DNA of 64,000 bases. Origin: Brasenia schreberi. Taxonomy: Eukaryota > Streptophyta > Magnoliopsida > Nymphaeales > Cabombaceae. The notes below the pieces were generated by a model. It was given only the letters and a program-made list of their open reading frames with translations, was not told the origin of the DNA and searched no databases. Positions 11,071 to 26,994 of this stretch are shown here, piece by piece. The position numbers were made by a program, and so were the translations under genes. Numbering within the stretch: the stretch's first letter is position 1; every line of letters begins with the position of its first letter. The DNA lies in NCBI GenBank assembly GCA_036023115.1, contig JAYKKT010000064.1, positions 3,277,501 to 3,341,500 of the forward strand. The letters run 5' to 3'.

Positions 11071-12710
11071 TGAATCGCAGTCAACTTTTTTTTTGGGAGG
11101 GAGGCATATAGAGTTGAAGCTGGCTTATAACGAAGCCTAGAGCTTGGTAAAACATCAGGTTGAATACGGGTTGACCAATTTATGACAGGAACACAAATTG
11201 GAGCGACACAAACATGATCTAAAGCACAAAAGTTGGATCCACCCAAAAGTAGCACGAAAGGTTCTGGTCATCTTCGAGTTGAGCTGCTTCCTAGTGAACA
11301 TGAAGAAACAGGACACGAGCATAAGGCAAATCTCATTTGCATATTATCCAAACCAAGCCAGAGATACGAGCATCTTGGATCGGACCCACTAACCTAAATG
11401 GGCTCCTCTGATTGACAGTCTGATGCAGGCTCCAGTTAACCTTGAGGAAAACAGATCTCCGAATTGAAAGAGAGAGACAGAGTTAAACAAACCCCTGATC
11501 CAAACCAGTTTGGTGTACCGGTCATATATTACTGTATTTTCATGACAGCATCTGAACGACGGATTGGAGCAGCCGCGTGAAACCAACCCGAGGATCGTAG
11601 CCCGCTGTATGAGTTAAACAAAGTCAGCTTCATCCTTAATCGTATTGTGAGGATGACAAAAGAGTAAAGACTTGCCCAAATCTGACGTGCTATAAGGTAA
11701 GGCATCACTAATTAAGCAATGCTCCTTTAACCACGTTTGGACACGGACCCGACTCGGTCTTCTGATCAAATTTAGCCATGGCTGTCGGTTCAAACTGGAA
11801 CTAGATAGGAGACTCTCTCGGCTTGGGTATGGTTCACCGTAATGGAGTTAGAAACCCAGCTGACATTTTGAACCACTGATTCTTCTTCCAATTTGTAGGG
11901 GTTACTTCTAAAAGTTCTTTTGTCCTTTTAGATTATATATATATATATATATATATGAGTTGCGAGATACGTTTTCATACTAGACTCTGTTAGATGATTT
12001 GTAACAATGATGTCACCTTGATTACTACTATTTGATTGATCGTTCGAACGATAATAATGAAATGAATCAAAAGTTGACATGGAGCTTCCACTCTCTTTCT
12101 CTTCCTATATATATCACCTATGATATTTTAATCAATATCTTTACAAAATAAATTCATAATATTTTCATCAACTTCCGTGGGCAAGACCGTTGGGAGAGAG
12201 GGAGAGAGAGAGAGCAACGGGTTGGGCCTGACTCTGGGTTCAACGACCTTAGTTGGTTCTCGCAAAGATGCAAGGGTCGATGCTTGAAAGAGGCTTGTCT
12301 TGATCAACCCTACGAATACAGGCATACTGACACGATACGGTCTTAGTGTCCATGTCAACGAGAGGAGAGAGTTCACGACGGGTGCATGCATGAATGAGAT
12401 GGTTAGGGTTCGGATGAGATTCGTTTTCGTCGTCATCCATCCCGTCCATTGCTATCTCTTCATCTATCAGGTTGGCAAGTCAAAACGACTACCTGAAATT
12501 CCACGCGGTTTGCAGAGAGAGAGAGAGAGAGCGTTTTTTTTTTTTGGTTGGTGAGCGGTTACTCATGCAAACCACCAAACTCAGACAGCGGTATTGCTCG
12601 TCCCACCCCACCCCATAAAAACTTATCCCCTTCGTCATATTCCTTGCTTAATCGCTCTCTTTGTTAACCATCATAATACTATCTTCTTTTTCTTCACAGA
12701 GAGAGACTAT
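11071..12710. other. Intergenic DNA upstream of the MYB gene
   Basis: No gene was recognised. There is a short (AT)n run at 11935-11956, a GA run near 12195-12213, and a CT/GA-rich proximal leader ahead of the MYB start. Open frames here show no family resemblance. Confidence 0.4.
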
Positions 12711-13445
12711 ATGGCAGAGTTGAGTGATAAACAGCCAGAGGAGGAAGGTGGTGATATTGGTGACCGAATCAAAGGTTCATGGAGTCCTAAAGAGGATGCT
12801 GCTCTTTGTGAGCTGGTTGCGCTGCACGGGCCACGCAATTGGTTTCTTATAAGTGCCAGCGTGCCCGGCCGATCCGGAAAGTCCTGTCGGTTGAGGTGGT
12901 GCAACCAACTCAGCCCCCAGGTGCAGCACCGGCCCTTCACTCCGGAGGAGGATGCCATCATTATTCAGGCACATGCTCGCCATGGAAATAAGTGGGCTAC
13001 CATTGCCCGTCTCCTCCCCGGCCGGACCGATAATGCCATCAAGAACCACTGGAATTCTACTCTCAAGCGTCGACACGACATCATTCTTTCTGCCACCACA
13101 ACCACCAACGCCCCCTCCGCCAATATGGCCAATCATGGTGAATTTGCTGAGAATAACCCGCAGAAGAGAAGACGATCACCTTCCTTATCCGATGTCAGCT
13201 CGGACGAGCCTTCGACTTGCTTGAGCCTTTTCCCGGCTGCCTTAGAGGCAAAGGAGGTTGTGCCGGCCATGGAGGTAGAAGAGATGGAGAGGATAATGAG
13301 GAGGAGGATCCGTGGGGATGCCGTGGAAATGACGGAGATGAGGGAAATGTATCTCTTGTCAGTGATTCATGATACGATCGGAAAAGAGGTCAAGAAGTAC
13401 ATCAATAACTTCTTTAGAGTAGGAAATTGTGGGTTAGAAGGATGA
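12711..13445 (+). CDS. R2R3-MYB transcription factor, subgroup 22-like
   Basis: A nuclear DNA-binding protein of 244 residues from one exon. The R2 repeat (about 20-72) has Trp24 and the [14 protein letters not shown] helix. The R3 repeat (about 73-123) has [31 protein letters not shown] features, with the usual Phe in place of the first Trp. QVQHRPF and the intronless structure fit the MYB44/70/73/77 group, which acts in abscisic-acid and stress responses. TCLSLFP at about 169 is an LxLxL-like (EAR-type) repression motif, and the C-terminal [14 protein letters not shown] resembles the group's end motif. The ATG at 12711 was chosen because it is the first in-frame ATG and gives the usual short acidic lead to R2. 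The C-terminal half is shorter than in MYB44. Family confidence is high, subgroup confidence moderate. Confidence 0.93.
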   Translation: MAELSDKQPEEEGGDIGDRIKGSWSPKEDAALCELVALHGPRNWFLISASVPGRSGKSCRLRWCNQLSPQVQHRPFTPEEDAIIIQAHARHGNKWATIARLLPGRTDNAIKNHWNSTLKRRHDIILSATTTTNAPSANMANHGEFAENNPQKRRRSPSLSDVSSDEPSTCLSLFPAALEAKEVVPAMEVEEMERIMRRRIRGDAVEMTEMREMYLLSVIHDTIGKEVKKYINNFFRVGNCGLEG

Positions 13446-13944
13446 CTTAATTGTGATTCTGTGACTTTGTCCATGATTATACTGTTTCTCCCCAATGAAA
13501 ATTTTGTAAATGGTGTTTCTCATGACTCTCTCTCTCACACACGATCTGACTGCATCGATTCTTAGCAACGTTCTTCTCTTTTTTTTTAAACCGTTCATTA
13601 ATTATTTGTTTAACGGGCAATATATTATCATACGAAGAAACAGGATCCTCCATTAAATCAACAATGTAATCCACCACAAGCTGTGTAAATATCCATTATT
13701 TGTTTAACGGCCAAACTGGATCAGGTACCAATGGGTATGTCACTTGATTGGTCAAATAGTAGTTCCTTCTTTCACCTGCCACCTATGCAAATATCCATAT
13801 AACTATTATTTAAGGGTTCAAATCAAGAGATCTCTTTTAGAGTAGTGAAAGTGATGTATTATTAAAGAATACTAAGTAAATTACTGCAAAGAAAAATAAC
13901 TAAATAACTAAATCTGCTTTATACTAACAAATGCACTTCGATGT
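13446..13944. other. Intergenic DNA 3' of the MYB gene
   Basis: Probably the MYB 3' UTR, then AT-rich sequence. Nothing else was recognised. Confidence 0.4.
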
Positions 13945-14120
13945 ATAACAACCACTAAGCTTTTTCTCATATTAGATGAGATAGAATTATATGAACAATG
14001 GTTAATTCAACATAAGTTAGATTATTCTTTATTATTTTCTTCTAATACATTGTCTTCTTTTTTTCTTTTAATATTTTTACTATCTAGTTTTTTTATACTT
14101 TTATTATTCTCATGTGAATC
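13945..14120 (-). mobile_element. RTE-clade LINE tail, degraded
   Basis: The reverse complement of the family 3' end reads ATAACAACCACTAAGCTTTT, TCATATTAGATGAGAT, AACATAAGTTAGATTATTCT and TTTTCTTCTAATACATTG. It matches the 19799-20400 copy with many substitutions. Confidence 0.6.
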
Positions 14121-14286
14121 AAACTAATGACATCTGGAAGAAGTGTGTTTAATTGCATGAGAAACTATACGCCTATTGAGCACATCTGAAGCACGTAGGT
14201 GAGGATCAACCGGTAGGCAATAACCGTGTTGACTATCCATACGCTATGCATGGGAATTCGGGTTACTAGGCTGTGTTATTCTCGCG

Positions 14287-14305
14287 TGACCTGAAGTTCA
14301 GGTCA
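14287..14305. repeat. 19-nt near-perfect palindrome
   Basis: TGACCTGAA, one spacer base, then TTCAGGTCA. The two 9-nt arms are exact reverse complements. No function is assigned. Confidence 0.7.
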
Positions 14306-14336
14306 GAAACATGGCAATTCCTACACCACTTGTTCC

Positions 14337-14580
14337 TTATAGGTTGTTATCACACAAAACTTTACAGACGAAGATCAGGATATATTTGACAACGAAACAT
14401 GCCAAGAAATGATGCCGGGAGCAAAAGCCTAATCGACCACAAAATTGCAGAGATACGGACCTCCAACACCCTGCTCCCTCGAGGAGAGAGGAAAGTTCAC
14501 CATCGTCACCAGGTGCCACTGTTGCCACACTGTTACTGGTCACTGTAACCACCTTAACTTTGGACTGTTGTGCCACCTCC
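14337..14580 (-). repeat. Dispersed repeat of unknown type
   Basis: On the minus strand the stretch encodes a 79-codon open frame containing VTVTSNSVAT. The same short peptide and its DNA (AACAGTGTGGC core) recur on the plus strand near 63705-63735. The open frame itself matches no family I recognise. Confidence 0.35.
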
Positions 14581-14667
14581 CCCTACACGACGCCTTCTCA
14601 AACTAGAGAAACTGGGGAGCGACAGAAGGCAGCCACGTCGAGTTTTCAAGCCTTCAAGTTTCGTAAA

Positions 14668-14815
14668 TTTGCAGGTTATGTGCAACCAGGTTCACTGGTG
14701 GCCACTCGCAGATGGCAAGTTCGATTTCTCAGGGGTACATTCTTGTGTATGCGTGTGTGCACGTGCGTGTTAGGCTTCAGCCTCCCACATTAACGAAAAA
14801 CAGGTTATCTCAATC
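14668..14815 (+). repeat. tRNA-like SINE-like unit
   Basis: A B-box-like GGCAAGTTCGATTTCTCAGG is followed by a GT-rich spacer and the family tail TTAGGCTTCAGCCTCCCACA. The head is eroded. Confidence 0.5.
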
Positions 14816-15641
14816 TTTTGAAAGACCATCTTTTGTGGTACTTGCTTTGTGCTGAGAAACATCGCTCGGATGGTGGAACCTCTTGCCAGGAAAGGAAAAC
14901 AACCATTTAAGTTCATACCGGGATTATGGTGTCGTGTCTAAAATTGCCAGGACTAAAAGAAATTACTTCCACAAATTCCATCCCCGAGTTTGGAATGAGT
15001 AAAGGCCGAAGGGTTTAGCAGCACGGTGTTAAGAGCCTTTGGCATTTAGACAGCCGGTCAGACTCATCTCCTCTGCACAAGAAGAAGCCCTGCAATGGCA
15101 TTCGATGGAAAGAGGTCACAGGAGGGGTCACCCTGCAGAAACACCACTCTCGATCAATCCCCCATCTTAAAGATCAAATGGTCTATGCAGCACCAGGAAA
15201 TCTATTCGATGGCTATTTAATCCTCAGAACTCGGTAATTCTTGTTGTTGGAAAGTCAAGATAGAGTTAAACACCCCTGGCTGCATCCAGGACAGGTCCAT
15301 AACCTAGCCACTAAATCACGAAACAACCACTTCAAACATGTGTGTTTATGTATATAGCACGACTGGTCTAAAAAAGCTAAGAGATGAAAAAACAAAAGAA
15401 ACATTAAGACAGCCGAAACAGTTTCAATACAAAAAGCTCAATTTAATTGCAGAATTCACCACCGTTCTGTATCTAGGTTCACTTGTCCATAACAAAGGGT
15501 AGACGACAACTCATAACACCATAAAATCTAAACAAAACTATGGGTATGGAAAACTTGGTCCAATAAGGAGAGCTCAAACTGAGAGAAAATGTGAATGCAG
15601 CTTATCAAACCTTGCCTTTACTAACAGAGGATCCAGACCCA
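14816..15641. other. Intergenic DNA and probable RPS5 3' UTR
   Basis: No gene was recognised. The last few hundred bases before 15642 would be the RPS5 3' UTR. Confidence 0.4.
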
Positions 15642-18636
<2,995 letters not shown>

Positions 18637-18739
18637 GGTTGGCTGACGAGAGCAGAGAAGCAGACGGAATTGAGCGAGCGGCGTAGGGGAGAAAGCACCG
18701 AGTGGCAGAGATAAATGATACTAATGAAGTGCCAACACC

Positions 18740-18747
18740 TAGGGTTT
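18740..18747 (-). promoter_or_regulatory. Telo-box upstream of RPS5
   Basis: TAGGGTTT on the plus strand reads AAACCCTA towards RPS5, about 105 nt upstream of the ATG. Telo-boxes are typical of promoters of plant ribosomal-protein and translation genes. Confidence 0.7.
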
Positions 18748-19798
18748 TATGCGTATATTACGCTCTTCGGAATCGGGAATGGGTCAGATTCAGTTCCGGC
18801 TGGAGCAACACTGGATCCGGCTTTGGATCCAGGCTCGACTCGGTTTACAATCGTAAACTGAATTATATCCACACGACACTTCAAAATCAGTTGTGAATTG
18901 GAGTCAATTCACCACTTTTCGAAGAGTCACAGGACACTGGCCGAATGCCAACAGCTCACTGTCGCGCAAAAATTAAGTCTTAGAAGCACCATACTTGATT
19001 TGAATTTGAATCGTGTTAGAGTCGTGTGGATCTTATTTGGATCTAGAGACGTGTGCACCATACTGGATTTGGGTTTGGATTCAGAACGTGTAGAACCCAA
19101 GTTAGTGTTATGGCGTCTTAGAAAATATCATTTGGAGTATCATGTGATGGTGTCTTTATTCGTTAGTATGGTATCATCGTGTCTATGTGATTAGTTCATT
19201 ATGTATTACGATTCGTAGTTTATAAGGGTGTTAGTTTTTATTGTCAAGAATAATCTGTAATAATTATATTTAAGAATTCTTAATCCTTGTTATGTTGAGT
19301 TGAGAGAGAGTCAGCTAGAAGGGAGAGCCTATACTTTTAGAGTGGTTGTTTGATAAACGGTCAAACAATGTCATCACAAGACAACGAGTTCTTGAATCTT
19401 CATCATTTCTACACGATTTCGGGCATTCTCAGGACTCATTCCGTGTCAAGAGGAAAGTTAATCAATGCGTCCACCATCTTGATAATCATGATTTTGGCTG
19501 ACTATACATGGTTCCATTCAAGATTTGCCGCTTGGAGAATGAATGTAGGGATGACAATCCATACCCGATGGGTTTATCCAATCAGACTCGACCCAACATG
19601 GGGCAGTTTTTCCAAGTTCAAAATCCACCCCTTAGCGAGTCGGTTTGGGACAACCCTTTCATGCCGTTTGGGGTTGGGTTTAGGATGAACCAACCCAATT
19701 TACCCCAATATCCATACATAAATACATATATGAAATTCGGAATCCATCAGTACATCCAAGTTACTTTTCGAATAAAAAACTTGTTTAAATTTTAAAAA
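18748..19798. other. Intergenic DNA with possible hAT-like relics
   Basis: Contains strings such as GGATCCGGCTTTGGATCC near 18807 and TAGGGATGACAATCC followed by GACCCAAC-type repeats from about 19545. These resemble eroded non-autonomous DNA transposons, but no second terminus or target duplication was found. No gene was recognised. Confidence 0.35.
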
Positions 19799-20400
19799 GT
19801 AACAACAACAACTAAGCCTTTTCCCATACTAGACGGGGTCCGCTACATGGATTCTTTGTTTCCACACAGCCCTATCACGTGCCATGTTAGCAGTTAACTC
19901 ACAATAAGCTAGATCATTCTTTATTGTTTCTTTCCAACACTTTTGTGGTCATCCTCTACTTCTTTTAATACTTTCAAAATCTAGTTTTCATACCTTCTTC
20001 CAGGTTCTTCTTTTGATATTCTTTCTATATGTCCAAACCACCTTAAACGATATTCTCTCATTTTATCCTCTATTGGTGCGACACATAATTTATTTCTTAT
20101 AACCTCATTATATATATGGTCTTTTCTTGTATGACCACTCATCCATCTTAACATCTTTATTTCTGTCACATACATCTTTTGTACATGTTGATGATTAACT
20201 GCCCAACACTCATAACCATAAAATATGGCAAGTCTAATTGCTGCTCTATAATATTTATCTTTTACTTTAATGATATCTTCTTATCATAAAGAATACTTGG
20301 CGCTTCTCCTCATTTTAACCAACCAGTATTAATTCTATGTGTAACATCTCCATCAATTCTTCCATCACTCTAAAAAAATTAAAAATATATTTTTTATTTT
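19799..20400 (-). mobile_element. RTE-clade LINE, 5'-truncated 3' portion
   Basis: The antisense tail (AACAACAACAACTAAGCCTT) is at 19801. On the minus strand the stretch 19981-20175 encodes the RTE C-terminal signature VTEIKMLRWMSGHTRKDHI and DKMREYRLRWFGHIER. It ends near 20400 with no reverse-transcriptase core. It is a short, dead copy. Confidence 0.85.
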
Positions 20401-21027
20401 CAAATTTAAACATGATTTATCCAATCTTTTGGTTAAATGGTCCAGATTTGGTGCATTGGTGTATCACTTATGCATGATGCACCAAATATGGTCTTCTTAT
20501 ACATACATACATACATATATATATATATGTGCATTTAAGAAAATACATCAAATACATTAGACCATTCTAAACAAAATGTCTATGTGATGTGATCATATGA
20601 ATAGGCTTATGCCTTAGTCAAATTGCTTCCATCGTTCTCCTTTTTTTAACTCTTATAGAGCCTCATCTCCTGTTCACTCTTCAAAATCTTTTAGAAGTCT
20701 CTTTTGAGTAGTCCGCTACAAAAGGACTTTAACGATTTGGGAGGGATGATGTTATATAGAAAGGCAAAACGATGGATAGGCTTTCACATATCGCTTGGGC
20801 GTTTTAGCTAAGACCCAAGACTCATCTATGTGATCACATACTTAAAAAAAGATTATTTTTTGTTTGAAATGGAGCGAACTGGGTTCAAGTAGATCTTAAA
20901 TAGTGCCGGTAGGATTTGGGTGGGGTTTCAACCCGACCAATTACCTGATAGATGTCTATTGTAAGCTTTCGGGTTTCAGCCCTCCCTTATAGCCAAAGAA
21001 AGAAAAATAAATTACACAAAGGGCATT
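20401..21027. other. Intergenic DNA, nothing firm
   Basis: AT-rich sequence with a CATA/TA tract at 20501-20528. A possible SINE tail lies at 20965-21000 (GGGTTTCAGCCCTCCCTTAT). No gene was seen. Confidence 0.35.
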
Positions 21028-21135
21028 GAAAAAGCGGGTCGACTAACAAGTTGAGGTCACGAGTTCGATACATGGGGCATGCATTGATTTCAGCCCTCGA
21101 ACTGTATGAGCAAAAGGGAAAAGAAAAAGAAACCC
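21028..21135 (+). repeat. tRNA-like SINE-like unit
   Basis: A GCGGGTCGACTAACAAGTTG head is followed by the B-box-like CACGAGTTCGATACATGGGG, then GCATGCATTGATTTCAGCCC and an A-rich end. Confidence 0.55.
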
Positions 21136-21339
21136 ATAGTGCAACCAAACATATAAGCAATTGCTAAACGAAAACTATGCTTCATTCGGACCAAGTGGGC
21201 TCAAGTACATGGTCATCTAAAGCTCCTTGCAAAAGGTTCCATTGTGTTTTGTGTTAGTTGTTTTCTATTAGACGCAATCTTTATGGTCTTTTTAGGGACT
21301 GAAGAACAGTCTTGACAAAGTTAAATTCATAATTCATGA

Positions 21340-21445
21340 TATTTTTTTTGTTACAAAAGGTGGCCGAAGCTCCACAAGCAACAACAGCACCAGAGCACTC
21401 TACCATTAAGCTAACACTCTCGGTGCATAATTCGTAATTTAATAA
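21340..21445 (-). repeat. tRNA-like SINE-like unit, reverse orientation
   Basis: The reverse complement gives TTAGCTTAATGGTAGAGTGC (A-box-like) and ends in GAGCTTCGGCCACC plus TTTTGTAAC, the family tail. Confidence 0.5.
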
Positions 21446-23046
<1,601 letters not shown>

Positions 23047-23175
23047 TGCTGAGCTTAGCTCATTAGGCAGCGCTATCTGACTCACACATTGCTGGTGGTG
23101 AGTTTGATTCTTGAGGAGTGCGTGCATATGTGTATTAGGCTTCGGCCTCCCTTTGTAACCAAAAAAAAAAAGAAA
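23047..23175 (+). repeat. tRNA-like SINE-like unit, well preserved
   Basis: It has an A-box-like TTAGCTCATTAGGCAGCGC, a B-box-like GGTGAGTTTGATTCTTGAGG, the conserved TATTAGGCTTCGGCCTCCCT body and a terminal TTTGTAACC followed by an A run. This is the best example of the whole consensus order in the window. Confidence 0.6.
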
Positions 23176-23579
23176 GAATATTTTATTAGCAGGTCAACAT
23201 TTAGTAGGCTTTTAAATTATCCTCTTTCTCTGTATGTAAGCACGCATGTATGTAGATATACACTTACCTGTACCCAACCCATAAATTGGCGTTAGTGCTC
23301 AATTTTCTTGTTGATATTAAGTAGAACTCAATTCAATTACTTGTTCATCTGATTTAAGGAATGAATTTTAAAATTCAACCAACTAAATTGGTATGTCATA
23401 ATTGGCAAACCCAGCAATCTGACTCGAGAAATGATCAAGTTGATGAATGGCCTAGTTGATGAGTCAACTCGGATAGCCTATAAAATAAATTGAGTGACAC
23501 TTTTCTGAAGAAATATCGTTTAAAATGATTTGAAGATATAGAAAAATGACTAAAAATAATTTCATGAAAAATTAAACAG

Positions 23580-23582
<3 letters not shown>

Positions 23583-23612
<30 letters not shown>
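23583..23612. repeat. (TA)n microsatellite
   Basis: A TA run of about 30 nt. Confidence 0.9.
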
Positions 23613-23618
<6 letters not shown>

Positions 23619-23879
23619 AAACTATAAAAACATTGGAAGAAAAAATGATCTGAGGAAGAATACAAAAGCGATCCAAGGAACCACCCCAACAGTGAGTATC
23701 GACATATGATCTTGTCATCATTTAGATGTGGTAAATATTATATGTTCTATATGTTTGAGATTTCATCTGAAACCTAGCTAATCCAAAGCACACTTTATTG
23801 GGAGAAATGAATTACTATAAATACATTATGAATACTTATAATATCTACCAATTTAGCAGAGAAGGTTTCCTATGTTGAG

Positions 23880-24890
23880 ATCTTGATCTTACATACGCAA
23901 GCTCGCAACGAAGGAGGAGGACTGCATTCCATGTTTTCCACACGTATTGTGCTTTTAAAGCATCAGAACTTCAGAGTTTCATGCTCGAGTGAGAGTGGCA
24001 TTGATTTGCGACCTGAGAATCCAATTGTTTACAACCAATCGACCTCACTTAGTGTGTTAAAGGACTTTGATCACCGCATTAAACCACCAAGTGCAATGGA
24101 CAGGCTGTGGGCATGCATTAAATTGGTTGACATTTGGATTATTTGGATTGAAACCAGGTCATGTCAGATCTTAGCGGATGTCTCAAACCTAGTTTATCAT
24201 TCAGCAAAGCTAGGCCAGATAGGTGCTTTTCATTGACAGTTGCTCTTGATTAGATTCAGCAAGCTTCTTTTCCAGCTATAGAACCAAGATGAACAAAAAC
24301 ATCACACAATTGCAGATTGATCAAGTACGTGACCTAAGTTTGATATTCCAGCTTGTTCCATGTGAGAATGACGATCATCCGCCGGTTTGGCTTTACAAAT
24401 TGCTACTGAGCAGATTAACTAATTTGTCAGACAAAGAACATTCTATAAATTTCCTCATTGACAGAAAGAAACTAAGAAGTAGGATAGATTTGGTATCAAA
24501 GTCTTTCTCCGGCCAGTCATCGGAAAAATGCTTGGTTAGGGTTAAGGTGTATCCTTCAACAGAAGGCATAGAAAACTGGGATTTGTGGTCTTCTTGAATA
24601 CTTCTCTAGCTCTGATATTTACCAAAAACGACCTAAATGAGTGGGAGTCCATTGCAGCTGCATGTATTTGAAGCTATCGGATTTAGCGATTCCGAATGCA
24701 TCTGCTTTCTGTAAATCATAGATCAATCTGGTATGTACACATTAGTCAGACAAGTACGAGGATTCGCTTGAGAGTGGGAACTGTCGATGCCAGAACCCTT
24801 ATCGACTCGGTCCGATCGTATTTCCATTATCCGAATTCTTGTAATATATGCCATCGTCGGCCTTTGGCCGGAGAAAAGGATTGAGACGTT
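23880..24890. other. Region of open frames, unrecognised
   Basis: This kilobase is less AT-biased than its surroundings and has several 60-117-codon open frames on the plus strand (for example 24289-24597, starting at ATG, ending WDLWSS). They lie in different frames with no clear splice joins, and match nothing I recognise. It may be an old, decayed coding region or transposon. No function is proposed. Confidence 0.25.
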
Positions 24891-25644
24891 ACGAGGCCAT
24901 GGAGAATCTAAACGTAGAATTTGATGGATTGAGAGCTCAAATTGTCACTGTTAAATTGAAACGCAAACATCAAACTCTGAGTTAGAAGCTTAATTGAAAC
25001 GCTGTTTCTTTCAAAATCTCAATCAACACCCTTATTGATATTCTCAGTAAGAGCTACGGATCATGTGGTCATTCATATTTTTAGCAAGTAAAAATTATGT
25101 GGAGATCAGCTGCACTAATGTGCATGCCATCAGAGGCAGACTGGAAAAGACTCATCCAGATAAAATATTTGCAGTTAGTAATACGCGTAAGTGGCTTTGT
25201 GATAGCCGAAGGTGAGTTAGCAAGATGTACCATCAGCATTTGAACCACGTTTTCACTATCGCCATGGGCAAAACTTCTGGGATAGCGAAGGGTCCCGACC
25301 TCTGAGTTTTAAACAGGCTGTGTCAAGCCCACAAATAGTGATCGATTTTAATTGCTCGTGATTCTTCGCAATGGATCCAATTTCGCAACTAATGTACGTA
25401 GACAAATATTCTTTATCGCAAAGCTCGCAAGAGAAAAAAAAACTCTCTTTTTTAGTGTCAATAATTTGGTTAACCTGGGGTTCTACCGGAAAACCATGGA
25501 ATTTTGAGCTTTCGCCATGATCATCTCGTGGCATGATCGATTCCCCACTAAGAACTAAGGCTTGCAACTACTGTGAATCTAATCACAAGTCAATGAATAA
25601 TAATGATAATGGGGAGTCTTTCCCAGCTTCCTAGAAGAAAGAAG
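24891..25644. other. Intergenic DNA
   Basis: Nothing recognised. Confidence 0.4.
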
Positions 25645-25800
25645 TACTCGAGCTTAACTATTTATCTATCAGAAAGAAGTCTGTATTGCTAGGAATGAAT
25701 ACTCGAGCTTAACTATAATCTATCAGAAAGAGTTCTGTATTGCTAGGAATGAACACTCAAGCTTAACTTTTGTCTACCCAAGAGAAGTCTCTCACTACAA
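25645..25800. repeat. Tandem repeat, ~54-bp period, 2.5-3 copies
   Basis: TACTCGAGCTTAACTAT-type starts occur at 25645, 25700 and (as CACTCAAGCTTAACTTT) 25754. Each is followed by TCTA-CAGAAAGA-GT-TG and TATTGCTAGGAATGAA. Confidence 0.85.
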
Positions 25801-26710
25801 AAGGCTCCTATCTATTGAAGAGAATTGTATTTACGTGGTTGACCACTGTGAATATCGGTACTAAAATTAACACTCCGAAACTTCTGAGCAAGAACTTATC
25901 TTCATTCAATGCCTTGCAGGTTTAGATGAAAGTTCATCATTAAATGTGGAAAAGAATCACAACAAAAAAAAGTGGAAAAGACTAAACCTTGTAATAAATG
26001 TAAGAGCTTAGATAAACAAAGCACGGATGGCCACCTTAAGTTGACACTGAACACAGAATTCATGGAAGAAGCCAAACTACATTTTTTTCGGTCAGTATCT
26101 TAACATGTATTATGGTTGAGTCATTGTTCCCTCTAAATAGAGGCCAAGAATGACTTCTTATCAAGAGAAAAGGGCTGTCAATTAATGGTTGAGAAATAAA
26201 AATTAAATTAAAAAAGAAAACTTCAGAAAAGTGTCCTACCGTATTGACACTTTTCAATCATGCAATCTGGCGGGTACGTACGTGAAGTAAAAATTGTCTA
26301 CCTACGCAGGGTGTATTATATATATAGAGAGATTGATTCATGTCCACTACTAATCACTCATGTTTAACTATATATATATATATATATTTATTTATTTTTT
26401 TTTTTTAAATCCTTAAAACTTTTTAAATTATACTCATATCACTAAAAAAAATATACAAAAAAAGAGTAACATGTGTACCTAAGACTTTTATACTACATTC
26501 TACCATGACTTTTAGTTTCATCTGCTCTAAAAAACCTGCACTAATTTTATAATGAGAGAGGCAACCATGGCTTCTAAAAGTTGAGCAAGTTTCTCAATAT
26601 TCCATAATGAAAACATGTCACGGCCATTTGATGTACATTTCAAGAGTGCACAACCTATTTGCTGGATATTGGATGAAACGCTTTAATTGTTATTACACAA
26701 ATAGGGAAAT
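25801..26710. other. AT-rich intergenic DNA
   Basis: TA and T/A homopolymer runs lie near 26370-26405. No gene was recognised. Confidence 0.4.
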
Positions 26711-26790
26711 ATTACCAAAACCAAGCCGCATAACACACTAACCGGGGTCGGCTACATGGGTTCTTATTCGCCATTATATCTTATCTTCCG
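26711..26790 (-). mobile_element. RTE-clade LINE tail fragment
   Basis: CAAAACCAAGCCGCATAACA and CCGGGGTCGGCTACATGGGT are the antisense form of the family 3' end. Confidence 0.5.
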
Positions 26791-26810
26791 TGCTTTCAGA
26801 TTCTATATGG

Positions 26811-26990
26811 ATAGCCTTATCTGAATTTTGCTAAGATAGCCTTATCTGAATTTTAATAAGATGAATCGCTTCACCCTGGAAAAATTTTTAGGTCTTCAAT
26901 TCATCATGCTTTCATGTTTAATTTGCACAAGAAAGGAGATTCTTCTGCTATCATGTTTAATTTGCAAAGAAAGGAGAGATTCCTCTGCTA
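26811..26990. repeat. Two adjacent short tandem duplications
   Basis: GATAGCCTTATCTGAATTTT is repeated at about 26811 and 26834. Then a TCATGTTTAATTTGCA-AGAAAGGAGA-string is repeated at about 26911 and 26953. They lie immediately before the RTE body. Confidence 0.8.
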
Positions 26991-26994
26991 GGTA

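Noticed and set aside
12594..12710. 39-residue N-terminal extension of the MYB
   Set aside because: It depends on a TTG start. The ATG at 12711 gives a normal subgroup N-terminus.
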